Positions 34,705 through 47,993 of a DNA stretch of 64,000 bases are shown one piece after another. The stretch spans positions 22,482,905 to 22,546,904 of the forward strand of contig CM056743.1 in NCBI GenBank assembly GCA_029851415.1, read 5' to 3'. The position numbers and the translations under genes are program-made. The notes under the pieces are model-generated. The model had not been told where the DNA came from. It saw only the letters and a program-made list of their open reading frames with translations, and made no database searches. This DNA comes from Eretmocerus hayati (taxonomy: Eukaryota; Arthropoda; Insecta; Hymenoptera; Aphelinidae). Numbering within the stretch: position 1 is the stretch's first letter; each line of letters begins with the position of its first letter.

Positions 34705-35783
34705 CAGTCCCTACCATAAATAATGGAACACGTAGGGTCTCACTCAAACAGTGATATTTCCAATTTGATTGGTCGTACGGAAATTCTGAAAAAAGGATTT
34801 TGAAGAGCACAAAAAATCTATCGATGCATGGGTTTTGATAATTTTTGATGTGCTTTTTAAGTGCTCGTACACGTGGTTGAAAATCAGAAAAAATTCTTCT
34901 TCAATCAATCACCTACAATTTTGACGGGAGTGATCCGATCACAAAAATACTCACGGGATCTTGTAGATCGTTTAAAAATCTGAAAATTTTGTTCTCTGTA
35001 AAATTTTCGTACGACCCTTCCCGTCTGACTTACGAGCTCCGAAAGAAAACTTTGTATCAACATAGGGTACTTATGGAGATACCGAGCCTGGCACCTGTTT
35101 CATTTCGTCTTGCTCTATTATGGGACAAAATTGGATTTAGAAAATATCATGGCACATGATTTTGACGTGAAATGATCTCATCTTCCAGAATATTTTATCA
35201 GATTTTGTCAAAGATTTGAGGTAGCAACAATTTCTCGAAATTTGATGTGAAAATTGATACATTTCGTGTTTTGCTTCTGTAGGTCACATTTGAGACAAAA
35301 TCTGATGAAATATCCTGAAAGATGAGATCATTCTATGTCGAAATGATGTGCCATGATATTTTTTAAATCCAATTTTGCCCCAGAATAGGGCGAGAGAAAA
35401 TTAATCAGGTGGCAGGCTCGGTATCTCCATAAGAAAGTTTTCTTTCGGAGCTCGTAAGTCAGACGAGAAGGGTTGTACAAAAATTTTACCAGGGACCCAA
35501 TTTTCAGATTTTTGAACGATCTACAAGATCCTGTGAGTATTTCTGTGATCGGATCACTCCCGTCAAAATTATAGGTGATTGATTGAAGAAGATTTTTTTC
35601 TGATTTTCAACCACGTGTACGGGCACTTAAAAAGCACATTAAAAATTATCAAAACCCATGCATCGATAGATTTTTTTGTGCTCTTCAAAACCCTTTTTCC
35701 AGAATTCCCGTTCGACCGATCAAATTGGAAATATCACTGTTTGAGTGAGACCCTACGTGTTCCATTATTTATGGTAGGGACTG
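34705..35783. repeat. 1.08-kb near-perfect palindrome (foldback)
   Basis: The left arm 34705-35227 (CAGTCCCTACCATAAATAAT...) returns inverted at 35271-35783 (...ATTATTTATGGTAGGGACTG). The loop is about 43 bases. Arms of over 500 bp differ at scattered positions and carry the same short stretches in both orientations. There are no ORFs of note and no clear target duplication. Confidence 0.9.
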
Positions 35784-36747
35784 TATACTTTCAATGCTAC
35801 TATCGTGTACTGTAACTCCAAAACGCTGTAAAATCTGAACATTGACTAGCTCCTGTTTCACAACAATGACAACTGCAAATACGCAGAACAACATCTCAAC
35901 TAGCCAAATCATACGTGTTTTCAAATTTTGGTCTTACCATCTAACTATGATAGAGTGAAAAAATCTCACAGGACCAAATAAGTGGCTCTGGTTGTGAAAA
36001 TGTGCGATCCTTGAAGCTCGGTTAACAGTTCACAAACGCAATCTGGATCAAGTTAGGCCAAGCGCCACCACAAGGAATTTGCTAAGAGGGAGCCGCGAGA
36101 AATAGCTATAGTTCCTGAACACAACCATGCCCCTCGGCAAAGAAGTGAGGATAGTATGGAAACTTAAATTTTACCACATACTGATGTGGTTTTGAATCAT
36201 GAGTGCTTGCTTTCTCCCTCTCGGTGAAGTACGTGGTATTTTAAAAGGAATACTGCTGGGAAATTGGAGAAAGGAGTCATGGTTCTGTTCCTGGGTACAA
36301 ACACACCTTTGGATATCGAATCAAATACAGCGCGAGTTGAAATATTATTGGTCGGAGTAGCGAAAATACAGAGAGAGGAATTCTGTGTTACTAGAGAATT
36401 TGTGGAACGTAGTAGCGAATCTTGGAAAATGGGAAGAGCTTGCGGAGTGACTTGTCAATACCTAGAAAGTGTTTGTTTCACGATGTATTTGATGATGTCT
36501 CGCATGACTTGAATGAAGATCCCGACAATTTGTGAGAACTGTGACATTAGCATCATTTGATTAGAGGCTTTGAATTTTCTTATTGGTCTTTGTTAATATC
36601 TTCGATGTTACACGGTCCGCTTGAAAGGACTTTAACCGAAAGGTGTTTGCGCATCAGAGATTCTTTTGTTCACTCAAACCACATGATAAATGGAAAATTT
36701 TCTCGTAAGGATGAAAGAAATCGGTGGAGGGCTTTTTGAGAAAAGTG
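35784..36747. other. Intergenic, nothing recognised
   Basis: AT-rich. Short open frames only. Confidence 0.4.
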
Positions 36748-37671
36748 AGATCGACAATTCTCCCATTCAATCTAATGTTATTCTTCTGGTTAAGCCACTT
36801 CTGAGCTTCTCACGGTCCTCACTCTGAGTCATCACATATTTTCTCACCGTAAGTTGGCTCAATTTCAAGAGTATCAGAACAACTTCAAAATCAGCTGGAA
36901 GAAGTTGAATTTCGATAATGTAGAGCTGACACATCCCATCAACATCTCGTTTTTGGAAAAGGCAACTTCAACAAATCAAAGCTTTTCGAGCGTCTAACTG
37001 GTGCGTATCTCGATATTATTCCTCAACGAATGAGATGCGGCAAACTTGATTCTGATTGAGTAACGCTGCAGAATACAATTTTCATGAGGCGTGAATCTCG
37101 TTCTTTTGAACAAATTTCCGTTGCTCAAGGTCCTTACTCCGGTTCCACTCCACTCTCGTATAGTCGCATCCAATGCCTCAATATAACACTATGAAATGAA
37201 GTGAGAGGAGTGAGGAAGTATGGTGAAGCGTTAGAGTTGTTAGAGTTGGGACCATCAAAAACGTCAATTTCTTCTTAGAAAAAAAAAAGAGTTCCATGTC
37301 TCATAAAAGTGGGATTTCTCAGCGCTACTCTGTCAAGATCAAGTTCACTGAATTTCATTGGAAAGTACTTGGAATAAGTTTGCAAATTGCCCAAACGTTG
37401 GGGGATAATATCGAGATACTCACGACTTAGACACTCGAAAAGCTTCGATTCGTTGAAGTTGCCTTTTCCAGAAATGAGATGTTGATGGGATATATGTGCT
37501 CGACGAATTTCAACTCCCTCCGGCTGATCTTGAAGTTCTTCTGATACTCTTGAAGTTGAGCCAAGTTACGGTAAGGGAATATGTGATGACTCAAAGTTAG
37601 GACCGCGAAAAGCTCAGAAGTGGCTCAACGGGAAGAATTACATGGGATCAAATAGGAGAATCGTCGATCTC
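36748..37671. repeat. Foldback element with ~280-bp arms
   Basis: The left arm 36748-37028 (GAGATCGACAATTCTCC...; CTGAGCTTCTCACGGTCCT) is inverted at 37396-37671 (...GGAGAATCGTCGATCTC). The arms are clearly diverged. The spacer of about 370 bases is non-coding. It abuts composite repeat copy C. Confidence 0.85.
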
Positions 37672-37719
37672 TTTTTCCTCGGATTTGAAATGTGGTGAAT
37701 CATAATAATGAAATGCCTC

Positions 37720-38850
37720 GCCAAAATTTGTCCGTTACCATCCCGCGCATCAGGTTGCCTATGTGGAAGAGGTGAAGTATGATGGCTGGCCCTATGGGTC
37801 GTGGGTTGGTGGGTGATTGGATTGGTGGTCAGGTGGGTAGACGAATGGATGGATGGATGGATGAATGAGTGAGGAACGAGTTGTGAGGAATGAGTTATGA
37901 GGACGAGTTATGAGGAACGAGCTATGAGGAATGAGTCATGCGGAGTGAGTTGTTAGGAACGAGTTAGGAGGAATGAGGTATGGTCTAATTAGGTCTGGTT
38001 TGGTCGAAGTTGGCCTAGGTCGGTCTAGTTCGATCTAACTCGATTAAGTTTAATCTACGTCGGTCTAGTTTGGTCTAGTCTGGTCTACTTCGATCTGATT
38101 CGACGGGATCCGGTCTAATTTGGTGTGGTTGGATTTGGTTCGGTCCAATTCGAGTCAAGTCGGTCTTGTTTGGTCTGATCGAGTGCAGTTTGGTCTAGCC
38201 CGGTCTAATTCGGGCTAATATTTGGTTCAGCGTGGTGTGGATTGGTACGATTTACTCCGGCCATAATCGACCTAGTTAGGTCTAGTTCAGTCCAAATTTA
38301 TCAAATTTAGCCTAGATCTATCAAGTCCGGTCTGGTCTGATTTAAATATAATACGTTGCCGTGTGGGCTATGGGTGCAATTGGCTGACCAAATGGTCGAT
38401 CCACTGATCAGAAAACTGATTGCACAATTCACTGATTGGACGTGTGTCGTGCATTGTAGGTTGTGCATCATGTGTCGGGTGTGGTTTCAAATGCACCGTC
38501 ATGTGTATGAAATTTGTCGCATCATCCATCATTACTTTCACCATGTTGACTATCTATAAAAAAAGTCCAAATACTCTATAACTCTGTCAATCTCAACCTA
38601 GCCATTACGAAAATTTAGGACACTTAATGTGAGCTATTCAGGATAATTTATATATTTGCAGGAACAATTTGATATGATATCATCTTTCTCAAGTTCATAA
38701 GAAACTTCTCTGTGGAACCCTCAATTGATCATCAATGATTATTCAACAACCATCGTTACTGAACTTTGAAAACATTTCAGGGGCCTTTGACTCATCAAGA
38801 AAATTTACAAGCTGGAAGGGCGGTAGCGAGGAAGGCAAAAACGCCAGTGA
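37720..38850 (+). repeat. Composite repeat copy C with 10-bp minisatellite
   Basis: It begins near GGTTGCCTATGTGGAAGAGG (about 37752) followed by GGGT-rich sequence, then (GATG)n and a GAGTTATGAGGAACGA-type array specific to this copy (37845-37980). A GGTCTA-type decamer array (about 37978-38345), a block with ACGTTGCCGTGTGGGCTATG, and the terminal GGCGGTAGCGAGGAAGGCAA (about 38820) complete it. Confidence 0.7.
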
Positions 38851-40992
38851 CCAAGAATTTTGAATAGAGAGGGCAATGGTTCTCATTTTTTTCTCGAACA
38901 CGTCAAAAAAATCTGGGGAAATTCTCAAGAGTCCTGGCCGATACAAAAAATGGATTAAACCAGAGTCCGAAGGCATATGGCTGATTCCAAGTGAGAAAAA
39001 AACCAAAAATTAGAAAAAAATCCCGAATCTGCCTTTTTTTGTCCTATTTCCATCACAAAAACATATTATCAAGGTCAGGAATACATTTCTCGATGACCCA
39101 AGCTCACGGTAGTGAATAGGCCAATCATGAAAAACTCATGCCATACACTTCTTTGCTGTATTCATTTTCCTGACACTGAGCAACCTTACTGATGATCCAT
39201 CAATAATATATGAATAACACTATCTAGTTCCAAGGAAATTCGTTGATATTGCTCTCTTTCAGAGCCGGTTTTGATCGCAATTTCAACCTACATTGCCTGC
39301 AATAAGCATTTTCTTACGTTAAAGAAGAGTGGGCGTACTCTGAAAATAAATCGATGCCACAAACTCTCCTCGAAATGATGGGCGTGAATAAGTCGAGGGC
39401 GGGTGCGAATAAATGGTACGATTCGCTTTTATTTGGCCACGACTCGCTCACAGACTCCCTTGGGGATGCGATTAGGGATCGAGGGCGACTCGCGACAAAT
39501 CAGCCTTGGGCGAATCTCTATACAAAAGCCACGATTCAGAAACGGGCGCTAGAACTCTATACATATATATTTGGGTGAGAGTGGTACAATCACCTGAGGA
39601 AGCTCAGGGACGAGCAGTTGTGCCGGATATAAGGGTATTGGAGAAGATTCTGCTGAATTGAGCTTAGGAGTGGCAGAATCGGAGACGGTAGTTTTTCCTC
39701 GAGGTGTAGGTCGCTCCAACTGCTTCTTCGAATAGTATAGTATAGAGGTTGTATATTATTGCCCGAAGGATGGTGGCGTGACAAATTGACGATGCAGTGC
39801 TAAAACTAGACATTCGTAGGTGTTTCTCGTGTCAGGAAGATGTCTGCGAGCGATAATCTCGAGATATACGGCACGTGTGAGTTTTTCTACGTCACGTCTT
39901 CGTTACCCAGATTTTTGACCTAGCTGGTGTTACGGATACTGTTTGTGCTACATCTGACGTGTCTTCGTATATTGAAAATTGTGAGTTTTAATGTTTCCTC
40001 AGGAAAGGAGCAATCTGACAAGATACTTTGAGACGAGTGATCAAATAGTGAATTTTGACACGGGAGCGGAAATGTTCATTTTTGCTCCCTGGGTGATATT
40101 TTTCCAGACAATGGCTACAACGAGGACCGGAATTATCGCAAGGATGTGAAACCACCCTGTCCGAGCATCGAGTACTCTCCATCTATCAGCTGCGTAAGGA
40201 AGAAGATGAGCAAACTGTAAAGGAAAACACAGAAATGGAAACACTCTATTTTTTCATGTACAATGTGCCGGAAAGTTCCCTTTGCTCACAGTTAATCGAC
40301 TATTACTTACACTTTATCGGAAAATTTAGTTTAATCGGAGGAATTTGAACATATTTTTTGCATACTCGAGATGATTTCGGCCTTAGCCTGCAGCTCTAAT
40401 CTATCACTCGGACGTAAATGGAAGTTTCAATATCCTCGTCTGCAAAGTAATATCTGATACTCTGTGCGCAAAAGTTTCCTGTTACGCTCGAAATTTCCAC
40501 TGTCCTTCACAGTATTCCAGATTTTTTGATGTTCCCTTCGAAATTTTCTAAGCAATACCGGAAATTTTGTTTTTACTGTACAACCAGACATCTGCAGTAA
40601 GAGAGCTGAAGATCAAATGAGACTACTCTTGTAATTGAGCATTTCCGTGATGAGATTTGCAACAAACAATTCTTCGTAGAAATCTACACTTATTCATGCA
40701 GTGCCATAGAATTGAATTCGATTGTCCTATCAATAAAGTTTATAAATCTATAAAGAAGTCACCTTTACGACAGGAAGTCCGAAAAAATTAATGATCTATA
40801 ATTATTATGTACTATTTCTTTCTCAAACATTTCAAGTTGACCATGGCATACGGCTAAAGTGGATGCTAATAACAATCAGCGATTAATTTTGTCAATTTGG
40901 TTTGAAATTTCATTAACTGTGTCACGGAACAAAATGTGTAAGGAGGCAAAAGACGACTCTAACGGATAAACATGGATCATCGATAGTTATAC
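38851..40992. other. Intergenic, no gene recognised
   Basis: A CpG-richer stretch at about 39360-39540 has a 74-codon open frame with no motif. The rest is AT-rich. Confidence 0.4.
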
Positions 40993-42048
40993 ACAGGGTA
41001 TCTCGAAAGTAATTATCCCCCTTTTTTCGGGAATGGTTAGGAATTGCGGAAAACCCCGGAATATGTTTACTCTAATTTTAAGAGGGACGTCCGATGGTGA
41101 CCTTGGGGGCCATATTCAAGGTCATTTGAAGGTCAATTCAATTTTTTTGGTGGCAATACCTACTTTCGACCTTGAATTCTAGAAAAGCGTGGGAGGATTT
41201 AATATTTCTATTTTTTGATCAGACTTGAGCTTGGCGAGATGAATGGAGGTCAATATGGATGGACGGTAACCTTCGCGGCAGTTGGGAGAGGAAGCGTTTT
41301 ATAGAAAAATATTTGGGATAGAAGTTGTTCACGGTTACAGCTCAAATGCGCTAGTGACCTGAGTCTCGACCTTGGAGATCATTCCCAAATGGAAACAGCT
41401 ACTTTTGACCTGGGATTCTGGGAGAGCGTGAAGAATGATGGAAATCTTGAAACACTTTTTGAGCAATTTTGACCTTAGTGAGGTGAAGAGAGGTCACTCG
41501 GATCTCGCCAAGGTCGAATCGGATCAATAAGTATTACAGACAAGATTTTCATAACTTCTACTCTCTCTTTCAGAATCCGAGGTCAGAAGGAGCTGTTTTT
41601 ATTCCAGAAAAATTGAGTTGACCTCCAGCTGGTATTAAGAATGACCTTCAAAGTCAAGACTCAGGTCACTAGCTCATTTTAGTTGCGATCATGAACTACT
41701 CTTCTCCCAAACATTTTCCGATAAAACTCTTCCTCCCCGAGATACAAAGGTTACGATTTACCCGTATTGACCTCCATTCATCTCGCCAAGGTCAACTCGG
41801 ATCAAGAAATGTTTGAGAAGAAAATTTCATATTTTTCCATTGTCTTTAAGAATCTGAGGTCGAAAGTAGGTGTTTCAATCCAAAGAAATCGAATGTCCCT
41901 CCAAATGACTTTCGAAATTACCTCGAAGGCCGAAACCAAGGTCACCATGTCCCCCTCAGAATGAAGGGACACTAGCTCAGGGGTTTTTCACGATTTCTAA
42001 CTGTTTCCGGGAAAATGAGGAAGTTATATATTTTTCGGACACCCTGTA
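40993..42048. repeat. Foldback element rich in AGGTCA half-sites, TIR ACAGGGTGTCCGAAA-like
   Basis: ACAGGGTATCTCGAAAG at 40993 is matched inverted by TTTTTCGGACACCCTGT ending at 42047. Inner arms also pair: TTGGCGAGATGAATGGAGGT (about 41230) with ACCTCCATTCATCTCGCCAA (about 41772). Roughly fifteen AGGTCA or TGACCT hexamers are scattered through both arms. No transposase is encoded. Confidence 0.85.
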
Positions 42049-42877
42049 CATTTTACCAATTCAATTGAATACACATCGAGGTCTTACGATAAAACACAGA
42101 ACACTGATGATAAATTTCATTTTCTCAGTCAACAATACAGCCCAAGCATTACAGCTTCGTGATGAATATATGCGCAATAAAAGATTCACCATGAACGAAC
42201 ATCAAATCGATTGTGAACCTTTTCAATTTCATCAGTCCATACGAAATCTGCGTCTGAATTTCAAACACTCCCTTTTAAAACCTCAATTACAACCTACCCA
42301 CTGTCACTCCAATTCCTCCTCAATTCAATCAACACACTCATTTGTGATGTGAGCTGGCGATTAATTGAATTCAAGGAATACCACGACCCAGATTCCACAA
42401 ATATCTCTACAAATCCTTACGTATCTAATTGTTTAAGCTTCTCAGGTATTTCACAGCACCACATCTCATAACCTCATTTCCTCATAATGATCACGATTGA
42501 ATACACCAGAATACAATTTGTGGATGAAAATTCGAAATTTTGAAGCCCACCGCAAGATAAGCAATCATCCAAATCTCATAATATCTTACTCGAACCAGAG
42601 TGAGGTTATAAAACAATGGCAACAACCCAGATATCTCTGAGCTTCGGTATATAGCCAGCTAGTGGTACGAGCGTTTGATCACGTTGCGGTGAACAATGCC
42701 GGGAGACTCGGAGAGATGGCATTATATAGTATAGAGCTGGGAAGCGTAATCACCTTCGTAGAAGCGTGAGAATTTCAGACCAGAAACGGTCGCGCGCATT
42801 CATCACGTGGCTTGAATATTCTGCTTTAGAGCTTGCGAGAGCTTCCAGCCTCACATACACCACTACTAACCCTCATT

Positions 42878-42889
<12 letters not shown>

Positions 42890-42913
<24 letters not shown>
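42890..42913. repeat. (CA)n microsatellite
   Basis: About 12 CA units. Confidence 0.95.
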
Positions 42914-42915
<2 letters not shown>

Positions 42916-43203
42916 CATACTTGATGGTTCTATTCTGGATTCCCGATCACGAATCGTCCGAGTTATTTGGATACTTTCGCATTCGGTACGAATTCTCGAT
43001 TAATATGAGCTCTCTCTCGAAGCTTTGAATGTCGATATTCAAGCTCAAACTGTCTCTCTCTCTCCTTTTCTGATATTTTTAACAAAATGTGGGAATTTTA
43101 AATTACTATGAACTGCAAGCGAGCAAAAGTATAGTAAAGGGTAGAGTGATGGCGATTATTGCGGTCACGTCGTGATTTAGCTGTCGGTTTCACACGCTGA
43201 TTG

Positions 43204-43235
<32 letters not shown>

Positions 43236-43260
43236 GGGTGGTGGTGGTGGTGGTGGTGGT
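43204..43260. repeat. (GAT)n followed by (GGT)n
   Basis: About 10 GAT units (43204-43235) pass directly into about 8 GGT units (43236-43260). Confidence 0.95.
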
Positions 43261-46200
43261 ATAGCGGTAGCAGCAGGTGATTTTATATGTTACTCGCAAA
43301 AGCGAGGTGATGCCACGATTTATAATGAACTCTTCACGTGGTCATAATAAAATTTGCGAGATTGTATAGGTTGCGCTCGAGCTTTCATAATGCAATAATG
43401 AGTTTGCACGTTTTTCGAGAGAAGAGAGTAGAATTTTGTGCGAATGATTGCTGATTGAGGCGTGAAGTGTATACATAATTCATTTATTTTGGTCGTGATG
43501 TTTCATGAATTTTAATGCCTGTTTTGATATATTTATGTGACTCAGTAATTGGCATAATGAGTTGTACGATTCGCAGAATTGAGTTGTTTGATAATGGGAG
43601 GGTTGATATAACCCGCTCACTTCCCAGCTTCAGAAAAACTTTCTGAAATGAAGAAAGAAAATAACTAGTTGTCAAATGACGAAATAACGAAATATTCAGT
43701 TTTTACCATTTCTCAGAAATCAGAAGCATGAAGAGACTTTTACTATTGGAATTTGTTTCTGGCATTGCCTTCGATTTTGAGAACTTTTTCTGGTTTTCAC
43801 CACGCATGAATCAGGAGTTATCACAAATATCAATTTTTGGGCATGTTTGCATATGTGGACACGTTCAGTGAGCTGGTTGATCGAATATTCATAGCTCTCT
43901 ACCCATGGATTTGATTCGGCATTAGTGAATTGGTCATTCACACCACACGCAATTCTGGCTTGGTTTTGCTGAGATCCCAGACTTTTTCAAAGCTTTCTCA
44001 GTCAAATTCCAGATATCATAAATAGCTGAAAGGAACACATATTTATCATCTAAGATAAATATCAGGGGGCGATCCTAATATTATTCTCGCATACAAATTG
44101 GGCAAATTGAATTCTGTTGAAATAATTCAAGATCAATTTTTGACTTCCTCATCACACCCTAAGGGTGTAGCTACTCAGTTTTAGCGCGAGAATAAATATT
44201 TTTGTGTGATGCAAGACCGTTTAGAACAAACCAATTTTGAACCGGTTACTCTCTCATGTCGCACAAGGATCGTCGGATCATTTGACAAGAATGCCAAACA
44301 AATATATGCACGTAAATTTGTTTTGTAGAAGTCGAGAGGATGAAAATTCCGTTGGAATCAAGATCAGAGATGCTCGTTCTTTCAAATTCGGGAGAGCTCA
44401 TGATTTTGATTTCTTAGCACGAGAAAATACATAGAAGAATTTCAGCTATAAGGATCTTTGAAAAATTTTGTCAGACATACAAAATCCACTTTTTTTTAAA
44501 CGCTCAACAACTGATTCTAAAGCTTACTTCAGAAACTTCAGAATGAAGACTTATACGTAAGAATTCAATCAGAAGATCAAGTGAGTCATAGTGAATTTCA
44601 CTATCTCTGAATGAAAACGACTAATTGATATAAATACCATCTAAAACTTATCACAGAGACTTTCTATTAAGAATACGACAAAACTCCATGTGAAAGCTGC
44701 TAAGTTTCTCTTTGTAAGCTGTGCATACTTACTCGCTTGTGTATAATTTGGAGTCAAACAGTGACCAGAAAGCAAAACTTGGCTCACGTGTAGAGCTCAT
44801 GAAGTTTGGATAGGTGGCTTCAAGCTATTTATGCATACTGATAGCTCTCGGACTTTCCAAGCTCATATATTCTCTCATGGAATATTCAAACTTTGGTAGA
44901 CTATTCACTTACACCATCCCAAAACGCTACTCAGTGAAAACTGAATAACTAACAGGGATTATCATTCTATAGTATCCTTTCGTTGCTGATAAAAATGACT
45001 CTGAGTTTCGAAACTAAGATAGCTTTGTACGCAGAATCAACGGAACTTTCTATCAATATTTTTCGCAACAATTTTTCATTAGAAACTGGTGGTGAATTTT
45101 TCTGTACACTTCAAATTCGGAAACAGGGCAAAATTTGAAGAAAAAAAAAATATATAGAAGCATACCTAAAGATAGAATGAAAATTTCTGGACTGTTGTGA
45201 ACACATGGGAAAACTAGAGTCATTGGCCGGTAAGGGTCGAATTAACAGACTGAGTAATTATGAATAGCTGTGAGTTGGTTTACACTGCAAATTGCGGGCA
45301 GCTCAACTCCGACAAACCAGCGATAATTGTAACATTCTGTTCTCTTGTTTGATTTACGCGCGACCTGGTCTGCGACTCGCACCTGTTCCCCTTTTACTCG
45401 GCCTAGCCGTTGGTGCTTAACTACGTAATTACTGTTTGTTTTTCAACTTTTAGTTTCAAAGTTTTACCAAGAACTGGTTTGATTTTTCGTGCTGACTCCC
45501 AGCTTCAGAGAAGTGAAATGATAATCATTGATTTTAGAACGTTTTGACATCATTTCCATTCATATATTCTCTCAGCTGATATTCTGATCAAATCGGACGA
45601 ATTTTTATGACAAAATTCACGGTTTGGAGGATACGGTTGAGTATGTGCTGGGAATATATCATGATGATAACAATTCTCACATTGTACATACACCTCGAGG
45701 ATAGAAATCAATTCCATAATATTCTCTATGAGGCTCACCTGAAACAGGAAAAAGGGAATCATGAATCAATGATCAAGAGAAATATCATTATTGGCAACTC
45801 TGAATAATTGGCCATTATTGTACATGTATCTGAGGATAGTTTGGGTGAATTCATCTCTTTTTTTTGCTCTCAAATACCTTAGTTCATAGTGAATAGTCCT
45901 TTTTCGATCTCTCAATACAAAAATTTGAGTAGGATGAAACTGATATCCACAATTCTCTAAACGAAGCTTCAGCACCTAAACGGTTTGAGGTTCCAATTTT
46001 CTTGAGAATGATGATAAATGAGTATATGATGATATTTTAACCAGAATGCCAAGTTGATACGTATAAATTTTGTAATTTGGATGGACAATTAACTTGGTCA
46101 TTTATGTTCCTTTAAGATTACGGAAAGGAGGGGTTGAATTATTTAATTCAAAACTGCAGGACTTCAATATTGGAGTCAATGATTGGGAACATTCTTTGTC

Positions 46201-47802
46201 AGTCATGTGAAAAAATCCGAAAAATACGCCATGTGATAAGTGCAATAAATGTCGAAAAGTTGGACCATATCTCCATCAGAATCAGATTATGTGATTTCAG
46301 CATCAGGAAGCGAAAGAATTAAGCCTGAAAACTTTCTGGTCTACAGGCAACACGATTACCGATGTCAAGCTACCAAGTGGTCCTCATCCACAGGAGCAGC
46401 AATCTCCCCATTGTTCTCATTTTCTCGTGAAAAAGCAGCGTTATGATTGTATTCTCCACCACCCCATACCTACAGAGCAAGAAAAAAAATTGTCCAGCCT
46501 AATCAACTACGAGAAAGCCAGCACTTCATCACAGTGCCAACAGGCTCAAGAGTACTGTAATCGCTGAAAATTTTCACACCCACCTACTATATATTATCCT
46601 GCCTATCTTGGTAAAGGACACTAAGGCCACCTTTTTCCTTTTAACTATTGTTCTGAAAATTCGTCGGATGCCCAATGAGAATGAAACCCCGTCAGACGCT
46701 CTTTTTCAAAAATAAAAGCTCATAAAGAAAGAAAGAAGAAGAATAAGAAGAAGAAGGTTGCAGACATTCTGCAGAAGTCAACGTAAGAGTAAGATGAAGA
46801 GGGGAAAAGACCAGGTTTCTCTAGAGGCAAAAATGTCGCAGTGTATTACGACGGCAGTGGCGTCCAGAGCCTCTTACTTCCACTCGGTGAAATCCTATCA
46901 CATTGTGCTGTTCTATCATATATACTACCAATGTAGTAGTGTATACTATAGGTTGGAAAATCTTTCTGATATTGGCCAATCCTATTCAGGCCAATGAAGC
47001 CAGTCTGACTGATATTGCGGTGAGCTTACTCATTACCTATTTGCTTCGACGGATTAAGAGACCGGCTCACTTACTGCAGTACCAGGCAGCATCAGTAGTA
47101 GTATAACCGACTTTTGCGTGAAAGGAATATCTACTACGTTGAAAGGTGCATTACGAATGTCGAGCTGACTTTTTCCAATCCGATTTCAAGAGACTGGGTT
47201 ATTGGATTTTGATATTACATTGACATCTGTCTGAATCGTGAAAGAGAGGTACTGAGTGTTTTTGGGTCAATTATTTTGGTTGATCGAATTTAGAGCTTTC
47301 ACATTACCCGATATACATTTTCTCGTCGCAATTTATTGAGATTCTCTTTTTATAGGAGCCCGTTGACAGAACAAAGGGACACATGCCTTCGCAATGGATT
47401 CCGCAGGAACCGGCTATATTCTAGATGAGTTATTCTTGTGGATATTGAGATAGAATCTGCCCATTAAGTGCGTGGAAAAATTATTCTAAATTCTAACCTG
47501 AGGGCCCCTCCTTCATCAACTATTTCTGGATGATTCATCGAGTTCAATGCACATAGATGTCCACGGGACAGAAAACTATGATAAAATATTAAATTGAAAT
47601 TTTCTGTGCATGGAAATGGTACTCAGAGTCTATTTTTGTCGATAATACAATATTCGAGTGAAATTCGCATGGGGCTGATTTTTCCAATAACGTTATTCTG
47701 ATCTATCTGCTAGATGATTGCATCCAAGAATATCTTTGAAAGCAATAACCCAAAACTTGTGAAACATAAAACCAGACTTGTCTACTCACATTTTCATCTA
47801 TC

Positions 47803-47993
47803 ATGGCTCATTCACTGGATTTTGCGGACTCTTTCAGTGATTTTGCGAACACTCGTCTTGAACAGCTGCTCAAATTTGAAAAGGTAAAGTCACCGCAGCC
47901 TCGTAAATGATGTCTTATCGTTAAATGCAGAAAACCAAGGCTGAGCTCTTGGCTGGTACGATCGTGAATTTTCATAAGTACCATTTTCGGTGA
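47803..47993 (+). CDS. Possible two-exon small ORF (47 aa), weak
   Basis: The ATG at 47803 begins MAHSLDFADSFSDFANTRL and reaches a donor at 47883/47884 (GTAAAG). An acceptor at 47930 (TTAAATGCAG) restores a frame of 20 codons to TGA 47991-47993. The intron would be only 47 bases, short even for insects. No family is recognised, and it may be chance. Confidence 0.2.

Noticed and set aside
39354..39578. 74-codon frame in a CpG-rich patch
   Set aside because: No recognisable motif and no flanking exons.
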